The notes under the pieces: generated by a model
Databases searched by the model: none
Told to the model about the DNA's origin: nothing
Seen by the model: the letters and a program-made list of their open reading frames with translations, nothing else
Shown: positions 44,100 to 52,232 of the stretch, piece after piece
Numbering within the stretch: position 1 is the first letter of the stretch
Layout of the letters: every line of letters begins with the position of its first letter
Program-made: the position numbers and the translations under genes
Assembly (NCBI GenBank): GCA_020632755.1
Contig: JACKEY010000005.1
Location: 248,001-312,000, forward strand
DNA from: Alphaproteobacteria bacterium
Lineage (GTDB): Bacteria > Myxococcota_A > UBA796 > UBA2385
DNA: 64,000 nucleotides
Direction of reading: 5' to 3'

Positions 44100-45053
44100 A
44101 TGTCCCCCGCCATCGCCATCGCCGGCACCGTCCTGGTGCTGCTCGTCGTCTGGATCCTGCTCGAGCTCAGGACCGGACGCCCCGACGGCACCTTCCGCAA
44201 GGTGCACCCCTTCCGCCTGATGATGTTCCACATCATGCCGACGCGGAACGAGAGCGTCGTCTACTTCGACTACGCCGTGCGGGCCGAGAAGCTCGAGGCC
44301 TGGCTCGAGAAGGTCCACGCCCACGACGTGCACATCACGCACGCCACGGTCGCCGCCGTGAACATCGGGCTGGCCGAGAACCCGCGCATGAACCAGTTCG
44401 TCATGGGCCGGCGCATGTACGACCGCAAGGGCCGCTGGATCACCTTCTCGATGAAGCGCAAGAAGCTCGACAAGCAGGCCAAGCTGTCGGCCGTCAAGCT
44501 GCAGATGAAGGACGGCGAGACCCTGGGCGGCCTGGTCGAGCGCATCAACAGCAACATCATCGTCGAGCGCTCCGGCGACAAGACCGCGGCGGACAAGGAA
44601 TTCGACCTGTTCAAGCTGCTGCCGCGGCCGCTCTTGATGCGGGCCCCCGCCCTGCTCAGGTGGCTCGACCACTACAACCTGCTGCCCGGCTTCTTCATCG
44701 AAGGCGACGGCATGTACACCAGCGTGTTCATCGCGAACCTGGGCAGCCTGCAGATGGGCGCCGGCTACCACCACCTCTACGAGTGGGGCACCTGCCCGCT
44801 GTTCCTGATGTTCGGCCAGACCGAGACCCGACCGGTCGTCGACGGCGACCGCTGCGTGCCCGGCCGTGTGCTGCCGGTGCGCTTCTCCTACGACGAGCGC
44901 ATCGACGACGGCCTGACGGCCCGCGACGGCATCCGCTCCGTCGTGCGCGTGCTCGAAGACCCCGAGCGCTGGCTCGGCCTGCCCGACGCAGACGGCAACT
45001 GGTCGCGGCCGATGTGGCCCCACCCCGAAGGCATGGGCCCCGGCGACGCGTAG
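44100..45053 (+). CDS. E2-like acyltransferase-fold membrane-anchored protein lacking the catalytic His
   Basis: A 317-residue protein with an N-terminal membrane segment (about 4-22) and a fold like the catalytic domain of 2-oxoacid dehydrogenase E2 or chloramphenicol acetyltransferase: HATVAAVNIGLAENPRMN, FIANLGSLQMGAGYHH, LFLMFGQT, then FSYDERIDDG. In normal E2 the last motif is DHRVIDG; here the His is Glu. No lipoyl or binding domain. It may be a non-catalytic or altered acyltransferase. GGAGG precedes the ATG, with GATAGG about 30 nt upstream. Confidence 0.72.
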   Translation: MSPAIAIAGTVLVLLVVWILLELRTGRPDGTFRKVHPFRLMMFHIMPTRNESVVYFDYAVRAEKLEAWLEKVHAHDVHITHATVAAVNIGLAENPRMNQFVMGRRMYDRKGRWITFSMKRKKLDKQAKLSAVKLQMKDGETLGGLVERINSNIIVERSGDKTAADKEFDLFKLLPRPLLMRAPALLRWLDHYNLLPGFFIEGDGMYTSVFIANLGSLQMGAGYHHLYEWGTCPLFLMFGQTETRPVVDGDRCVPGRVLPVRFSYDERIDDGLTARDGIRSVVRVLEDPERWLGLPDADGNWSRPMWPHPEGMGPGDA

Positions 45054-45815
45054 TCAGTCGCGCTCGGCCCGCCGGACGTAGTGTTCGACCCAGTTGCCGA
45101 GCAGCCGCTCGCCGTGGTCGGTGGGCTCGACCGGCGCGGTCGCCGTCCAGCCGCGGGCGTCCAGCAGGAAGTCCAGCGCGTCGGCGCGCAGCTCGGGGTG
45201 GAACTGGACCGCTCGCAGCCACGGGCCGACGCCGAAGGCCTGCAGCGGCGTGTGGGCGTTGCCGGCCAGGCGCGTGAACCGGGCAGGATCCGGCTCGACG
45301 GCCACGTGGTCGCGGTGCAGGCCCTGGACGCGCAGCACGTCGGGCAGCCCCTCGAACAGCGGGTCGCGCCGGCCGGCGTCGGTGAGCTGCACGTCCACCG
45401 TGCCCCACTCCGGTCCGTCCCGGTGGGCCTCGACCCGGCCGCCCAGCCGCTCCCCGACCAGCTGGTGGCCGAAGCAGACCGCCAGCACGGGCGTGTGCGC
45501 CGCCATCGACAGCGCCCACTGGCCCACCATCGGCATCCACGGGGCCTCGTCCCGTACCGAGCTCGCGCTGCCCGTGATGATGATGCCCTCGTAGGCGCCG
45601 CCGTAGGGCAGCACCTCGCCGTCGAAGGCCGCGACGGCCTCGACCTCGACCCCGTGCGGGGCCAGCGCCCGCTCGAACCAGTCGGTGTAGTCGCCGTGCG
45701 CGGCCCGCACGCTGTCGTCGGCCTTGCCGGCGCGGACCAGCAGGACCCGGGGCGGACGCGCGGTGCGGGCCGGTGGCTCGTCGGTGGTGGTGGGGACGCG
45801 CACGGGGTCGGACAT
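45054..45815 (-). CDS. Class I glutamine amidotransferase (GMP synthase-like)
   Basis: A 253-residue stand-alone amidotransferase domain. IIITGSASSVRDEAPWM, the Cys nucleophile in AVCFGHQ and VQFHPEL with the catalytic His-Glu pair are all present. Such proteins resemble gamma-glutamyl peptide hydrolases or GuaA domains without a synthetase. It lies five bases after the VWA stop, with GGAG before its ATG, so it is the last gene of the MoxR cluster. Confidence 0.9.
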   Translation of the reverse strand: MSDPVRVPTTTDEPPARTARPPRVLLVRAGKADDSVRAAHGDYTDWFERALAPHGVEVEAVAAFDGEVLPYGGAYEGIIITGSASSVRDEAPWMPMVGQWALSMAAHTPVLAVCFGHQLVGERLGGRVEAHRDGPEWGTVDVQLTDAGRRDPLFEGLPDVLRVQGLHRDHVAVEPDPARFTRLAGNAHTPLQAFGVGPWLRAVQFHPELRADALDFLLDARGWTATAPVEPTDHGERLLGNWVEHYVRRAERD

Positions 45816-45820
45816 GCAGC

Positions 45821-46720
45821 TCAGCTCCGGAAGACGTCGCGCACCAACCGGCGCACGACCTGGGGGAGGGCATCGTAGGTCGCGGCGCGGTAGTGCCGCC
45901 CGTGGCCGGCGCGGGCCATGCCCTCGCAGGCGGCGCGGCCGAGCTTGTCCTCCTCGCCGACCTGGACGACGTGGAGCGCCGGGTAGCGCGCGGCCCAGGG
46001 GATCGGGTTGCCGCCCATGTTGGCGACGCCGTCGCTCATCAGGATGCCGACCCGCTCGCGCCGGTGGCTCCGCCGCAGCTCGCCGAGCGCCCGCTGCAGC
46101 CCGGACTCGATGTTCGTGTAGCCCTGGGCCGGCACCTCCAGGATGCGGCGCACCAGCTCGCGCGGCGACACGTCCTCGCCGACGCGGACCAGCGTGTGGG
46201 CGCGGGTGTCGAAGTGCACGACGGCCAGCCGATCCAGCCGCAGGCGCAGGATCGCCGCGGCCAGCGCCGTGAGCGCCACCTTGGGCCCGGTCATCGACAG
46301 GCTCATGTCCAGGATCGCGACCACGTCGGCCTCACGCGGCTCGATCCGCTGGACCCGCAGGTCGTCGGGCCCCCACGGCCGGGGCCGCTCCAGCGTCGCG
46401 TCCAGGTCGAGCTCGCCGTCGGCGGGAAAGCCGTCCTCCCGACGTCGCGTCGGGCGCGCCGCGTGCCGCAGCAGCGTCCGGGCCCGCTCCAGGATGGCGT
46501 CGATCGCCCGCTCGCGGACCTCGGCCCGCAGCTCGGGCGGCAGCTGCCGCTTGAGCCGGTGGTAGTGGGTGGCCGCCTCCCAGGCATCCGGCAGCTGGCG
46601 CTGGTCGGTCTGCTCGGGTTCGCCCTGGGGCCCCTCCTCGGGGACCAGCTGGCCAGCCTCCTCCTCCGGACGGGAGGGTCGATCCTTGCGGACCTCTACC
46701 GTCTTGGCGCCAGCGGACTT
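45821..46720 (-). CDS. VWA-domain part of a MoxR-VWA pair, -1 frame to moxR
   Basis: An open frame of 299 codons with a Lys/Glu/Pro linker (about 1-50), a helical region (LPDAWEAATHYHRLKRQLPP), then a VWA domain with an intact metal site: DMSLS at 138-142, a Thr in GYTNIESG and an Asp in MSDGVAN. There is no in-frame ATG, GTG or TTG between the moxR region and the VWA core; the first is GTG 46324, which removes the conserved N-terminal part. Read after a -1 shift on the A9 run at 46719-46727 it would extend MoxR to a fusion of about 577 residues. The coordinates assume that shift. Confidence 0.75.
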   Translation of the reverse strand, partial: KSAGAKTVEVRKDRPSRPEEEAGQLVPEEGPQGEPEQTDQRQLPDAWEAATHYHRLKRQLPPELRAEVRERAIDAILERARTLLRHAARPTRRREDGFPADGELDLDATLERPRPWGPDDLRVQRIEPREADVVAILDMSLSMTGPKVALTALAAAILRLRLDRLAVVHFDTRAHTLVRVGEDVSPRELVRRILEVPAQGYTNIESGLQRALGELRRSHRRERVGILMSDGVANMGGNPIPWAARYPALHVVQVGEEDKLGRAACEGMARAGHGRHYRAATYDALPQVVRRLVRDVFRS

Positions 46721-47553
46721 TTTTTTTCCGCCTGCATCATCAGATCGGCGATGACCTGGTCGACCTTGGTGGCGTCGCCGGACTCGGCCAGCTCGATGCG
46801 GGTGGCCAGGGCCATGCGGCTCGCCCGGTCCAGGTCGCCGCCCAGCACCTCGGCCAGGTCGGCGATGGCGACCGCCGCGCGGATGCTGGCGCCCCGGCGG
46901 ATCCGCGGGTCGTTGCGGGTCGCGCGGACCAGGGACACCGCCCGGCGGATCAGCTCGGGCGAGGGCGACATGCGCACCTCCTGGCCCACGATCTCGACCT
47001 CGTCGGCTTCGTCCTGCCAGGACAGCTCGACCAGCTCGAAGCGGTCGAGGAGGGCTTCGGAGAGGTGCCCGGTGGCGACGAACTCGGCGGGGTTCTGGGT
47101 CGCGACCACGGCGAAGCCGTCGACGGCCTGGATCGCGCCGAGGTGGGGGACGGTCACGAGGCCCTCGTCCATCGCCGGCAGGAGTACGTTCTGCACGCCT
47201 TCGGGCATGCGGTTGAGCTCGTTGACGAACAGCACGGCGCCGGTGCGCATGGCCTGGACCAGCGGGCCCGGCACGAACAGGTCCGGCTGGTAGCCGCGCT
47301 CCAGCACGCCCGGCGGGTCGAAGTGTCCGACCAGCTTGGCTTCGGTGTAGCGCCCGTCGCCGTCGACCCGCACGAAGCCGCGGTCGAGACCCTGGGACAC
47401 GGCCCGGGCCAGCGCGGTCTTGCCGACGCCGACCGGCCCTTCCAGCAGCACGTGCCGCCAGGCCACCAGCCCGGCCAGCACGGCCCGCAGCTCGGCGCGG
47501 CGGCCCACGATGCCGTGGGCGACCGCCAGGGCTTCTGCGTCGGGGAGGCGCAC
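46696..47553 (-). CDS. MoxR family AAA+ ATPase
   Basis: A 285-residue MoxR AAA+ ATPase. It shows Walker A GPVGVGKT (39-46), RVDGDGRYTEAKLVGHFDPP, Walker B VLFVNELNRMPEGVQN, sensor 1 VVATQNPAEF and LLDRFELVEL. MoxR ATPases remodel proteins with a VWA partner, which here follows directly. It starts with GTG at 47553, ten bases after the BI-1 stop. It ends eight codons after an A9 run where the VWA frame opens; see the VWA entry. Confidence 0.92.
   Translation of the reverse strand: MRLPDAEALAVAHGIVGRRAELRAVLAGLVAWRHVLLEGPVGVGKTALARAVSQGLDRGFVRVDGDGRYTEAKLVGHFDPPGVLERGYQPDLFVPGPLVQAMRTGAVLFVNELNRMPEGVQNVLLPAMDEGLVTVPHLGAIQAVDGFAVVATQNPAEFVATGHLSEALLDRFELVELSWQDEADEVEIVGQEVRMSPSPELIRRAVSLVRATRNDPRIRRGASIRAAVAIADLAEVLGGDLDRASRMALATRIELAESGDATKVDQVIADLMMQAEKKSPLAPRR
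46719..46727 (-). other. A9 run, candidate -1 frameshift or slippage site
   Basis: Nine T on plus (nine A in the mRNA), in the moxR frame as GAA AAA AAA AGT. Both tRNAs can move back one base and still pair, giving AAG TCC in the VWA frame. Such a run is exceptional in this GC-rich window. An AGGCGG sequence lies directly upstream. One extra A would join the frames, so a homopolymer sequencing error must be excluded. Confidence 0.6.
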
Positions 47554-47563
47554 GGGACCCGTC

Positions 47564-48289
47564 CTAGCGGCGGTTGAGCCGCATCAGCAGCGACAGGATG
47601 TTCCAGAACAGGATGAGCACGCCCATCGTGATCAGGTAGGCGCCTTCGACGTATTGGTCGGTGCGCAGCCGGTGCATGACCTGGTTGACCTGGTAGAGCA
47701 GGCCGGCCCCGGACACGACGACGAACACGGCCGACAGGGCGATGCCCAGCGGGCCGCCGAACAGGCTCGGGAAGACGAAGCTCACGCCCATCAGGATGAG
47801 CATGGGCAGGAACAGCGCCGACAGGCCGGCCTTGATGAAGGAGAAGTCCTTGGGGCCGGTCCAGACGTAGGCGGTCATGCCGATGCCGGTCAGCGCGGTC
47901 AGGCCGAGGGCGGTGGGCAGCAGCAGCGGCTGCGGGCCGAGCGTCATCAGGATCGCGGCCAGCAGCAGGTAGCCCATGGCGATGCCCTGGAAGACCACGC
48001 CGACGCCGAAGCCCAGCCACTTGCTGCTGGTGCCGCTGAACACCAGCCGCGGGGCCGCGTACTGGGCGATGCCGTAGCTGCCCAGGATGGCGAACAGCAT
48101 GAAGAACTGGTGGAAGACGATGGTGACGCCGGCGCTGCCCAGCAGGTACAGCACGGCGGCGGTCGCCACACCCGCGGCGCCGCTGCCCATCAGGCCGAGC
48201 GCGGTCAGGGCGAGCACCCGCTTGAGGTAGTCGACCCGCGCGTCGGACTCGACGTGGGTGAGGGGGCGGGAGATGTCGGAGATGGCCAC
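47564..48289 (-). CDS. Bax inhibitor-1/YccA family membrane protein
   Basis: A 241-residue inner-membrane protein with about seven membrane segments, including LTALTGIGMTAYVWTGPKDF, which matches the BI-1/YccA signature, and FPSLFGGPLG. In bacteria the family includes YccA, which modulates FtsH, and calcium-leak channels. GTG at 48289 follows GGAGCGACC. It lies between the TPP enzyme and moxR on the same strand, so an operon is likely. Confidence 0.9.
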   Translation of the reverse strand: MAISDISRPLTHVESDARVDYLKRVLALTALGLMGSGAAGVATAAVLYLLGSAGVTIVFHQFFMLFAILGSYGIAQYAAPRLVFSGTSSKWLGFGVGVVFQGIAMGYLLLAAILMTLGPQPLLLPTALGLTALTGIGMTAYVWTGPKDFSFIKAGLSALFLPMLILMGVSFVFPSLFGGPLGIALSAVFVVVSGAGLLYQVNQVMHRLRTDQYVEGAYLITMGVLILFWNILSLLMRLNRR

Positions 48290-48352
48290 GGAGGTCGCTC
48301 CTGGTTCGTGGGGTCTCCGGAGCCTATGCACGGCCCGGGGACGGGAAAGGCA

Positions 48353-49975
48353 TCAGACGCTGATCGAGCCCTTGCGGAAGTCGCTGGCGCCGAGCTTCAC
48401 GTTGACCAGGGCCGGCTTGCCGCTCGCGAAGGCGCGATCGATGGCGCCGCGCATGTCGGCGGGGTCCTCGACGTACTCGCCGTGGCCGCCCATGGCTTCG
48501 ACGATGCGGTCGTAGCGGGTGAAGTCGAGCTTCGTGGCGACGGCGCGCTCCGGCGCGAAGATCTCGACCTGGCCGCGGCGGATCTGCTGCCACGCGGCGT
48601 CGTTGCCCATCACGCCGACCACGGGGATGCCCTGGCGGACCATGGCCTCGAACTCGAAGCCGTTCAGGCCGAAGGACCCGTCGCCGTAGATGATGCAGGT
48701 CGGGCTGTCGGGGCGGGCCAGCTTGGCCGCCATGGCGAAGCCCGGGCCGACACCCAGGGTGCCGAGCGGGCCCGGGTCCATCCAGTGGCCGGGCTCGTAG
48801 ACGTTCACCAGCTTGGCCGCCGTGCCGACGATGTCGCCGCCGTCGCAGACGATGGTCACGTCCTCGGGCAGGGCGTCGGCGAGCTCCTTGCTGAACCGCA
48901 GCGGCTTCACGGGCGCGCTGTCGTCGTGCATCTCGGGCAGCATCTTGTCGTACAGGCGCTGTTCCATGGCCCGCACGGCATCGAGCCAGCCGCTGTCCCG
49001 GCGCGAGCCGGCGTCGGCCAGGGCCCGCATCACCACGCCGCTGTCGGCGGGGAAGCCGACGTCGACGGCCCGGTTGTGGCCGATCACGTCGGGGTCCAGG
49101 TCGACCTGGACGACCTTGGCCGCCGGGCAGCCCATGCCGTAGCCCAGGCGGAAGTCCCAGGGGGTGCCGAAGATCGCGACGGCATCGGCCTGGGCCAGCG
49201 CCTTGCTGCGGCACAGGCGGAAGAAGCGCGGGTCGTCCGGACGCAGGGCGCCGCGGGCGCCGCCGTTGAGGAAGACCGGTGCGTCGTAGGCGGCGGCGAA
49301 GTCGTGGATCGCGTCGCGGTAGGGCGAGAAGAACCACTGGGTGCCGACCAGGATGACCGGCCGCTCGGCCTTGGACAGGATGGCCGCCGCCGCGTCCACC
49401 GCCGCGGGGTCGGCGCCGGGCACGCTGGTGGTCCGGTAGCCTTCGGGCATCGACACGCCCTTGTCGTCGACCATGTTCATCAGCACGTCGAGCGGCATCT
49501 CGAGGAAGACCGGGCCGGGCACGCCGGTGGTCGCCTTGCGGAAGGCCATCGCCACGTAGTCGCGGATGCGATCGGTCTCGGGCACGGTGGCGGACCACTT
49601 GGTGATGGACCGCATCAGGCTGACGTGGTCCATCTCCTGCAGGCTGCCCTTCTCGCGCAGGAAGTTCGGGCCCTGGCCGCCGAAGCAGACCATCGGCGTG
49701 CCGCCGCGCCAGGCGTTGGCGACCGCAGTGACGGTGTCGGTGACGCCCGGGCCGGCCGTGACCGCGCAGACCCCGACCTGGCCGGTCGCGCGGGCCCAGC
49801 CTTCGGCGGCGTGGCCGGCCGACTGCTCGTGCCGCACGTCCACCACGCGGATGCCATGGTCCAGGCAGCCGTCGTAGATGTGCTGGATGTGCCCACCGCA
49901 CAGGGTGAACAGGTGGCTCACACCTTCCTTCGCGAGGACGTCGGCGACGAGCTTTCCGCCATGAACGTAGGCCAT
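48353..49975 (-). CDS. Thiamine-diphosphate enzyme, acetolactate-synthase-like
   Basis: A 540-residue enzyme with the three domains of the acetolactate synthase/oxalyl-CoA decarboxylase/2-hydroxyacyl-CoA lyase group. The catalytic Glu is in VRHEQSAGHAAEG (about 50), followed by CAVTAGPGVTDTVTAVANA, the central Rossmann-like domain, and TPP-binding IIYGDGSFGLNGFE with MGNDAAWQQI. No FAD motif is obvious. The exact reaction cannot be fixed; a lyase or decarboxylase of a 2-oxo or 2-hydroxy acid is likely. GGAGC precedes the ATG. Confidence 0.9.
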   Translation of the reverse strand: MAYVHGGKLVADVLAKEGVSHLFTLCGGHIQHIYDGCLDHGIRVVDVRHEQSAGHAAEGWARATGQVGVCAVTAGPGVTDTVTAVANAWRGGTPMVCFGGQGPNFLREKGSLQEMDHVSLMRSITKWSATVPETDRIRDYVAMAFRKATTGVPGPVFLEMPLDVLMNMVDDKGVSMPEGYRTTSVPGADPAAVDAAAAILSKAERPVILVGTQWFFSPYRDAIHDFAAAYDAPVFLNGGARGALRPDDPRFFRLCRSKALAQADAVAIFGTPWDFRLGYGMGCPAAKVVQVDLDPDVIGHNRAVDVGFPADSGVVMRALADAGSRRDSGWLDAVRAMEQRLYDKMLPEMHDDSAPVKPLRFSKELADALPEDVTIVCDGGDIVGTAAKLVNVYEPGHWMDPGPLGTLGVGPGFAMAAKLARPDSPTCIIYGDGSFGLNGFEFEAMVRQGIPVVGVMGNDAAWQQIRRGQVEIFAPERAVATKLDFTRYDRIVEAMGGHGEYVEDPADMRGAIDRAFASGKPALVNVKLGASDFRKGSISV

Positions 49976-50085
49976 CGGGGCTCCAGGGGGGACGAGGAGG
50001 GGATGTCCTATGCCAGGGAGGAGGCGTCTGCGACCGTCCCCGAGCGGGTTTGCGTCTGTCGCACGGGTCGCGGGTGGCGCGTCCT

Positions 50086-50099
50086 TGACCCGCGGGTCA
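50086..50099. promoter_or_regulatory. 14-bp palindrome upstream of the GMC operon
   Basis: TGACCCGCGGGTCA is perfectly self-complementary and ends ten bases before the GTG at 50110, overlapping a CAGAAT -10-like hexamer. A bound dimer would block transcription start. One-base variant TGACCCGTGGGTCA occurs at 29528-29541. Confidence 0.45.
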
Positions 50100-50109
50100 G
50101 AATTGCATC

Positions 50110-50649
50110 GTGAACGCCCTGGTCACCCGCCGCAGCCTGCTGCTCACCGCCGCCGCCGCCGCCGCCGCGGGCACGGCCGGCGCGATGGTGCACCTGCCGC
50201 GGGCCGCCGACGGCTTCCGGATCCTCTCCCGCCGCGAGGCCGCCGTGGTCGAAGCGCTCGCCGCCGTGCTGTTCCCGCCGGGCATCTTCCCCGTGCACGG
50301 CGGCGACGGCGGCACCGCGCCGATGGTGGACCAGGTCCTGTCCTCGGCCCTGCCTCCCGCGGCGGTGCCGCCCTTCCGCTACGTGCTGCGGGCCATCCAG
50401 ACCGGCACGCTGATCGCCCGGGGACGCCACTTCTCGGACCTTCCCCCGGACGAAGCGCGCGAGGTCGTCAGCGTCTGGGCCGGCGACGATCCGATGCCCC
50501 GCCGGCTGGCCAGCGACTCCGTCCGCTTCGTGCTGGGCACCGCCTTCCTGCGTCGACCCGAGGTCAAGGCGGCCATCGGCTTCCGCGCCGAGTGCCTGGA
50601 CCCTTCGCTGCCCGGCGCCCCCGACCTGCCGCCGGTGGAGGGCGAGTGA
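50110..50649 (+). CDS. Gluconate 2-dehydrogenase subunit 3-like Tat-secreted protein
   Basis: A 179-residue protein with a twin-arginine-like signal (VTRRSLLLTAAAAAAAG) and a helical mature part containing REAAVVEALAAVLFPP, typical of the small subunit of membrane gluconate/alcohol dehydrogenases. The partner flavoprotein gene follows in a GTGA overlap. By analogy it is exported folded with the GMC subunit and helps it mature or dock. The start is GTG at 50110. Confidence 0.82.
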   Translation: MNALVTRRSLLLTAAAAAAAGTAGAMVHLPRAADGFRILSRREAAVVEALAAVLFPPGIFPVHGGDGGTAPMVDQVLSSALPPAAVPPFRYVLRAIQTGTLIARGRHFSDLPPDEAREVVSVWAGDDPMPRRLASDSVRFVLGTAFLRRPEVKAAIGFRAECLDPSLPGAPDLPPVEGE

Positions 50650-52142
50650 CCCGCCGCGCCTTCGCCGACTACGGGGCCAGCGAGCGCTGGACGGCCGACG
50701 CCTGCGTCATCGGCGGAGGTGCGGGCGGCGCCGCGACCGCCTGCGCCCTCGCGGAACAGGGCCTCTCCGTCGTCGTGCTGGAGCAGGGCAGCCACTGGCA
50801 CCCGCGGCAGTTCCAGCAGGATGCCGCCTGGGCCTACCGCAACATCTACGTCGAGCAGGGCGCCCGGAGCGCGGTCGGCAACGGGCTCATCCCGGTGCCC
50901 GGCGGCCGCGGCGTCGGCGGCAGCACCCTCATCAACTCGGCCATCGCCTTCCGCACGCCCCTGCCCGTCATGCGCGAGTGGCACGAGCACCACGGCTGCG
51001 AGCGCATCACCCCCGAGCGCTTCGGCCCCAAGCTCGACCGGGTGTGGGACACCCTGCGGGTCGTGGTCAACCCGGTCGTCTTCCAGCGCAACAACAACCT
51101 GGTGTTCAAGCGCGGCGCCGACGCCCTCGGCCTGCCGGGACAGTGGCTGGCGCGCTCGGCGCCGGGCTGTGTCGGCTGCGGCGTCTGCTACCTGGGCTGC
51201 CCGACCGGCGGAAAGTTCAGCGTAGACCGCACCTTCCTGGTCGAAGCCCTGCAGACCGGGCGCTGCGAGGTGCATGCCGACTGCCGGGTCGACGCCGTCG
51301 ACACCGAGGGCGACAAGGTCGTCGCCGTGCGCGGCCGGTTCATCGACCCGACCTCCCTGGTGCCCGGCGGCGGCTTCGAGGTGCGGGCCCGGGTCTTCGT
51401 CGTCGCGGCGGGAGCGGTCGCCACCCCGCAGCTCCTCCTCCGCAACGGGCTGGCGGACGGCACCACCGCGGGGGCCTGGCTCTTCCTCCACCCCGCCACC
51501 GGCATGCTCGCCCGGTTCCCGTGGGAGATCCGCCCCTGGCGCGGCGTGACCCAGGGCTACTTCGTCGACCGCTGGGAGCGTGGCTACCTGCTGCAGACCT
51601 ACACCGCCTCGCCCGACCAGACCTACGTCGGCATGCCCTTCTCCCTGGGCGACCAGCTCGTCGAGATCATCCGCGACCTCCGCTACATGGCCATGGCCGG
51701 CCCGCTGGTCCACGACGAGGACAGCCGCGGCGGCGTCACGGCCCAGGGCATGACGTACTTCCTGGGGGACGGCGACCGCCGGAAGCTGCTGGCCGGCATG
51801 CGCGAGTGCAGCGAGGTCTTCTTCGCCGCGGGCGCGACCGAGGTGTACCCGGGCATCGTCGGCGCCGCGCCGATCCGCTCGGTCGCCGGCATCGATGCCG
51901 CCATCCCCGACGACGTCGCTGCCCGGCAGATCTACCTGTACGCCAGCCACCCGATGGGCACCTGCCGGATGGGCGCGGACCCGGCCACCAGCTGCGCCGA
52001 TCCGGACGGCCGCGTGTGGGGCTGGGGCAACCTGTACCTGGCCGACACCAGCCTGTTCCCGACCTCGCTCGGGGTGAACCCGCAGGTCACGACCATGGCG
52101 ATGGGGCTGACGGTGGGCGAGGCGATCGGGGAGCGCGGGTAG
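50646..52142 (+). CDS. GMC-family flavoprotein oxidoreductase
   Basis: A 498-residue FAD oxidoreductase. It has the dinucleotide motif VIGGGAGGAATACALAEQG, GGRGVGGSTLINSAIAF and the C-terminal ASHPMGTCRMG and SLFPTSLGVNP signature with an active-site His. A Cys cluster (CVGCGVCYLGC) sits in the middle, as in cholesterol-oxidase-like and gluconate-dehydrogenase-like GMC enzymes. It has no own signal and is probably carried out by the Tat-tagged partner. The substrate is an alcohol or sugar not definable here. Confidence 0.92.
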   Translation: MTRRAFADYGASERWTADACVIGGGAGGAATACALAEQGLSVVVLEQGSHWHPRQFQQDAAWAYRNIYVEQGARSAVGNGLIPVPGGRGVGGSTLINSAIAFRTPLPVMREWHEHHGCERITPERFGPKLDRVWDTLRVVVNPVVFQRNNNLVFKRGADALGLPGQWLARSAPGCVGCGVCYLGCPTGGKFSVDRTFLVEALQTGRCEVHADCRVDAVDTEGDKVVAVRGRFIDPTSLVPGGGFEVRARVFVVAAGAVATPQLLLRNGLADGTTAGAWLFLHPATGMLARFPWEIRPWRGVTQGYFVDRWERGYLLQTYTASPDQTYVGMPFSLGDQLVEIIRDLRYMAMAGPLVHDEDSRGGVTAQGMTYFLGDGDRRKLLAGMRECSEVFFAAGATEVYPGIVGAAPIRSVAGIDAAIPDDVAARQIYLYASHPMGTCRMGADPATSCADPDGRVWGWGNLYLADTSLFPTSLGVNPQVTTMAMGLTVGEAIGERG

Positions 52143-52147
52143 ACCCG

Positions 52148-52166
52148 GGGCTGCAGGCTGCAGCCC
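52148..52166. terminator. Hairpin after the GMC gene
   Basis: GGGCTGCA and TGCAGCCC around loop GGC, six bases after the stop. The convergent barrel gene ends at 52233. No clear T-tract. Confidence 0.5.
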
Positions 52167-52232
52167 GTCGCCCGTAGCCTGTGGGTTCGGCCGCGAGCGC
52201 CTCCCCTCCGACAGCCTCGGTCCTCTTCCGCA

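Noticed and set aside
46696..46760. moxR/VWA junction as a simple pseudogene
   Set aside because: Both parts keep full motifs (Walker A and B, complete metal site) and typical codon use; the disruption is exactly at a slippery run, so frameshift or sequencing error is more likely than decay.
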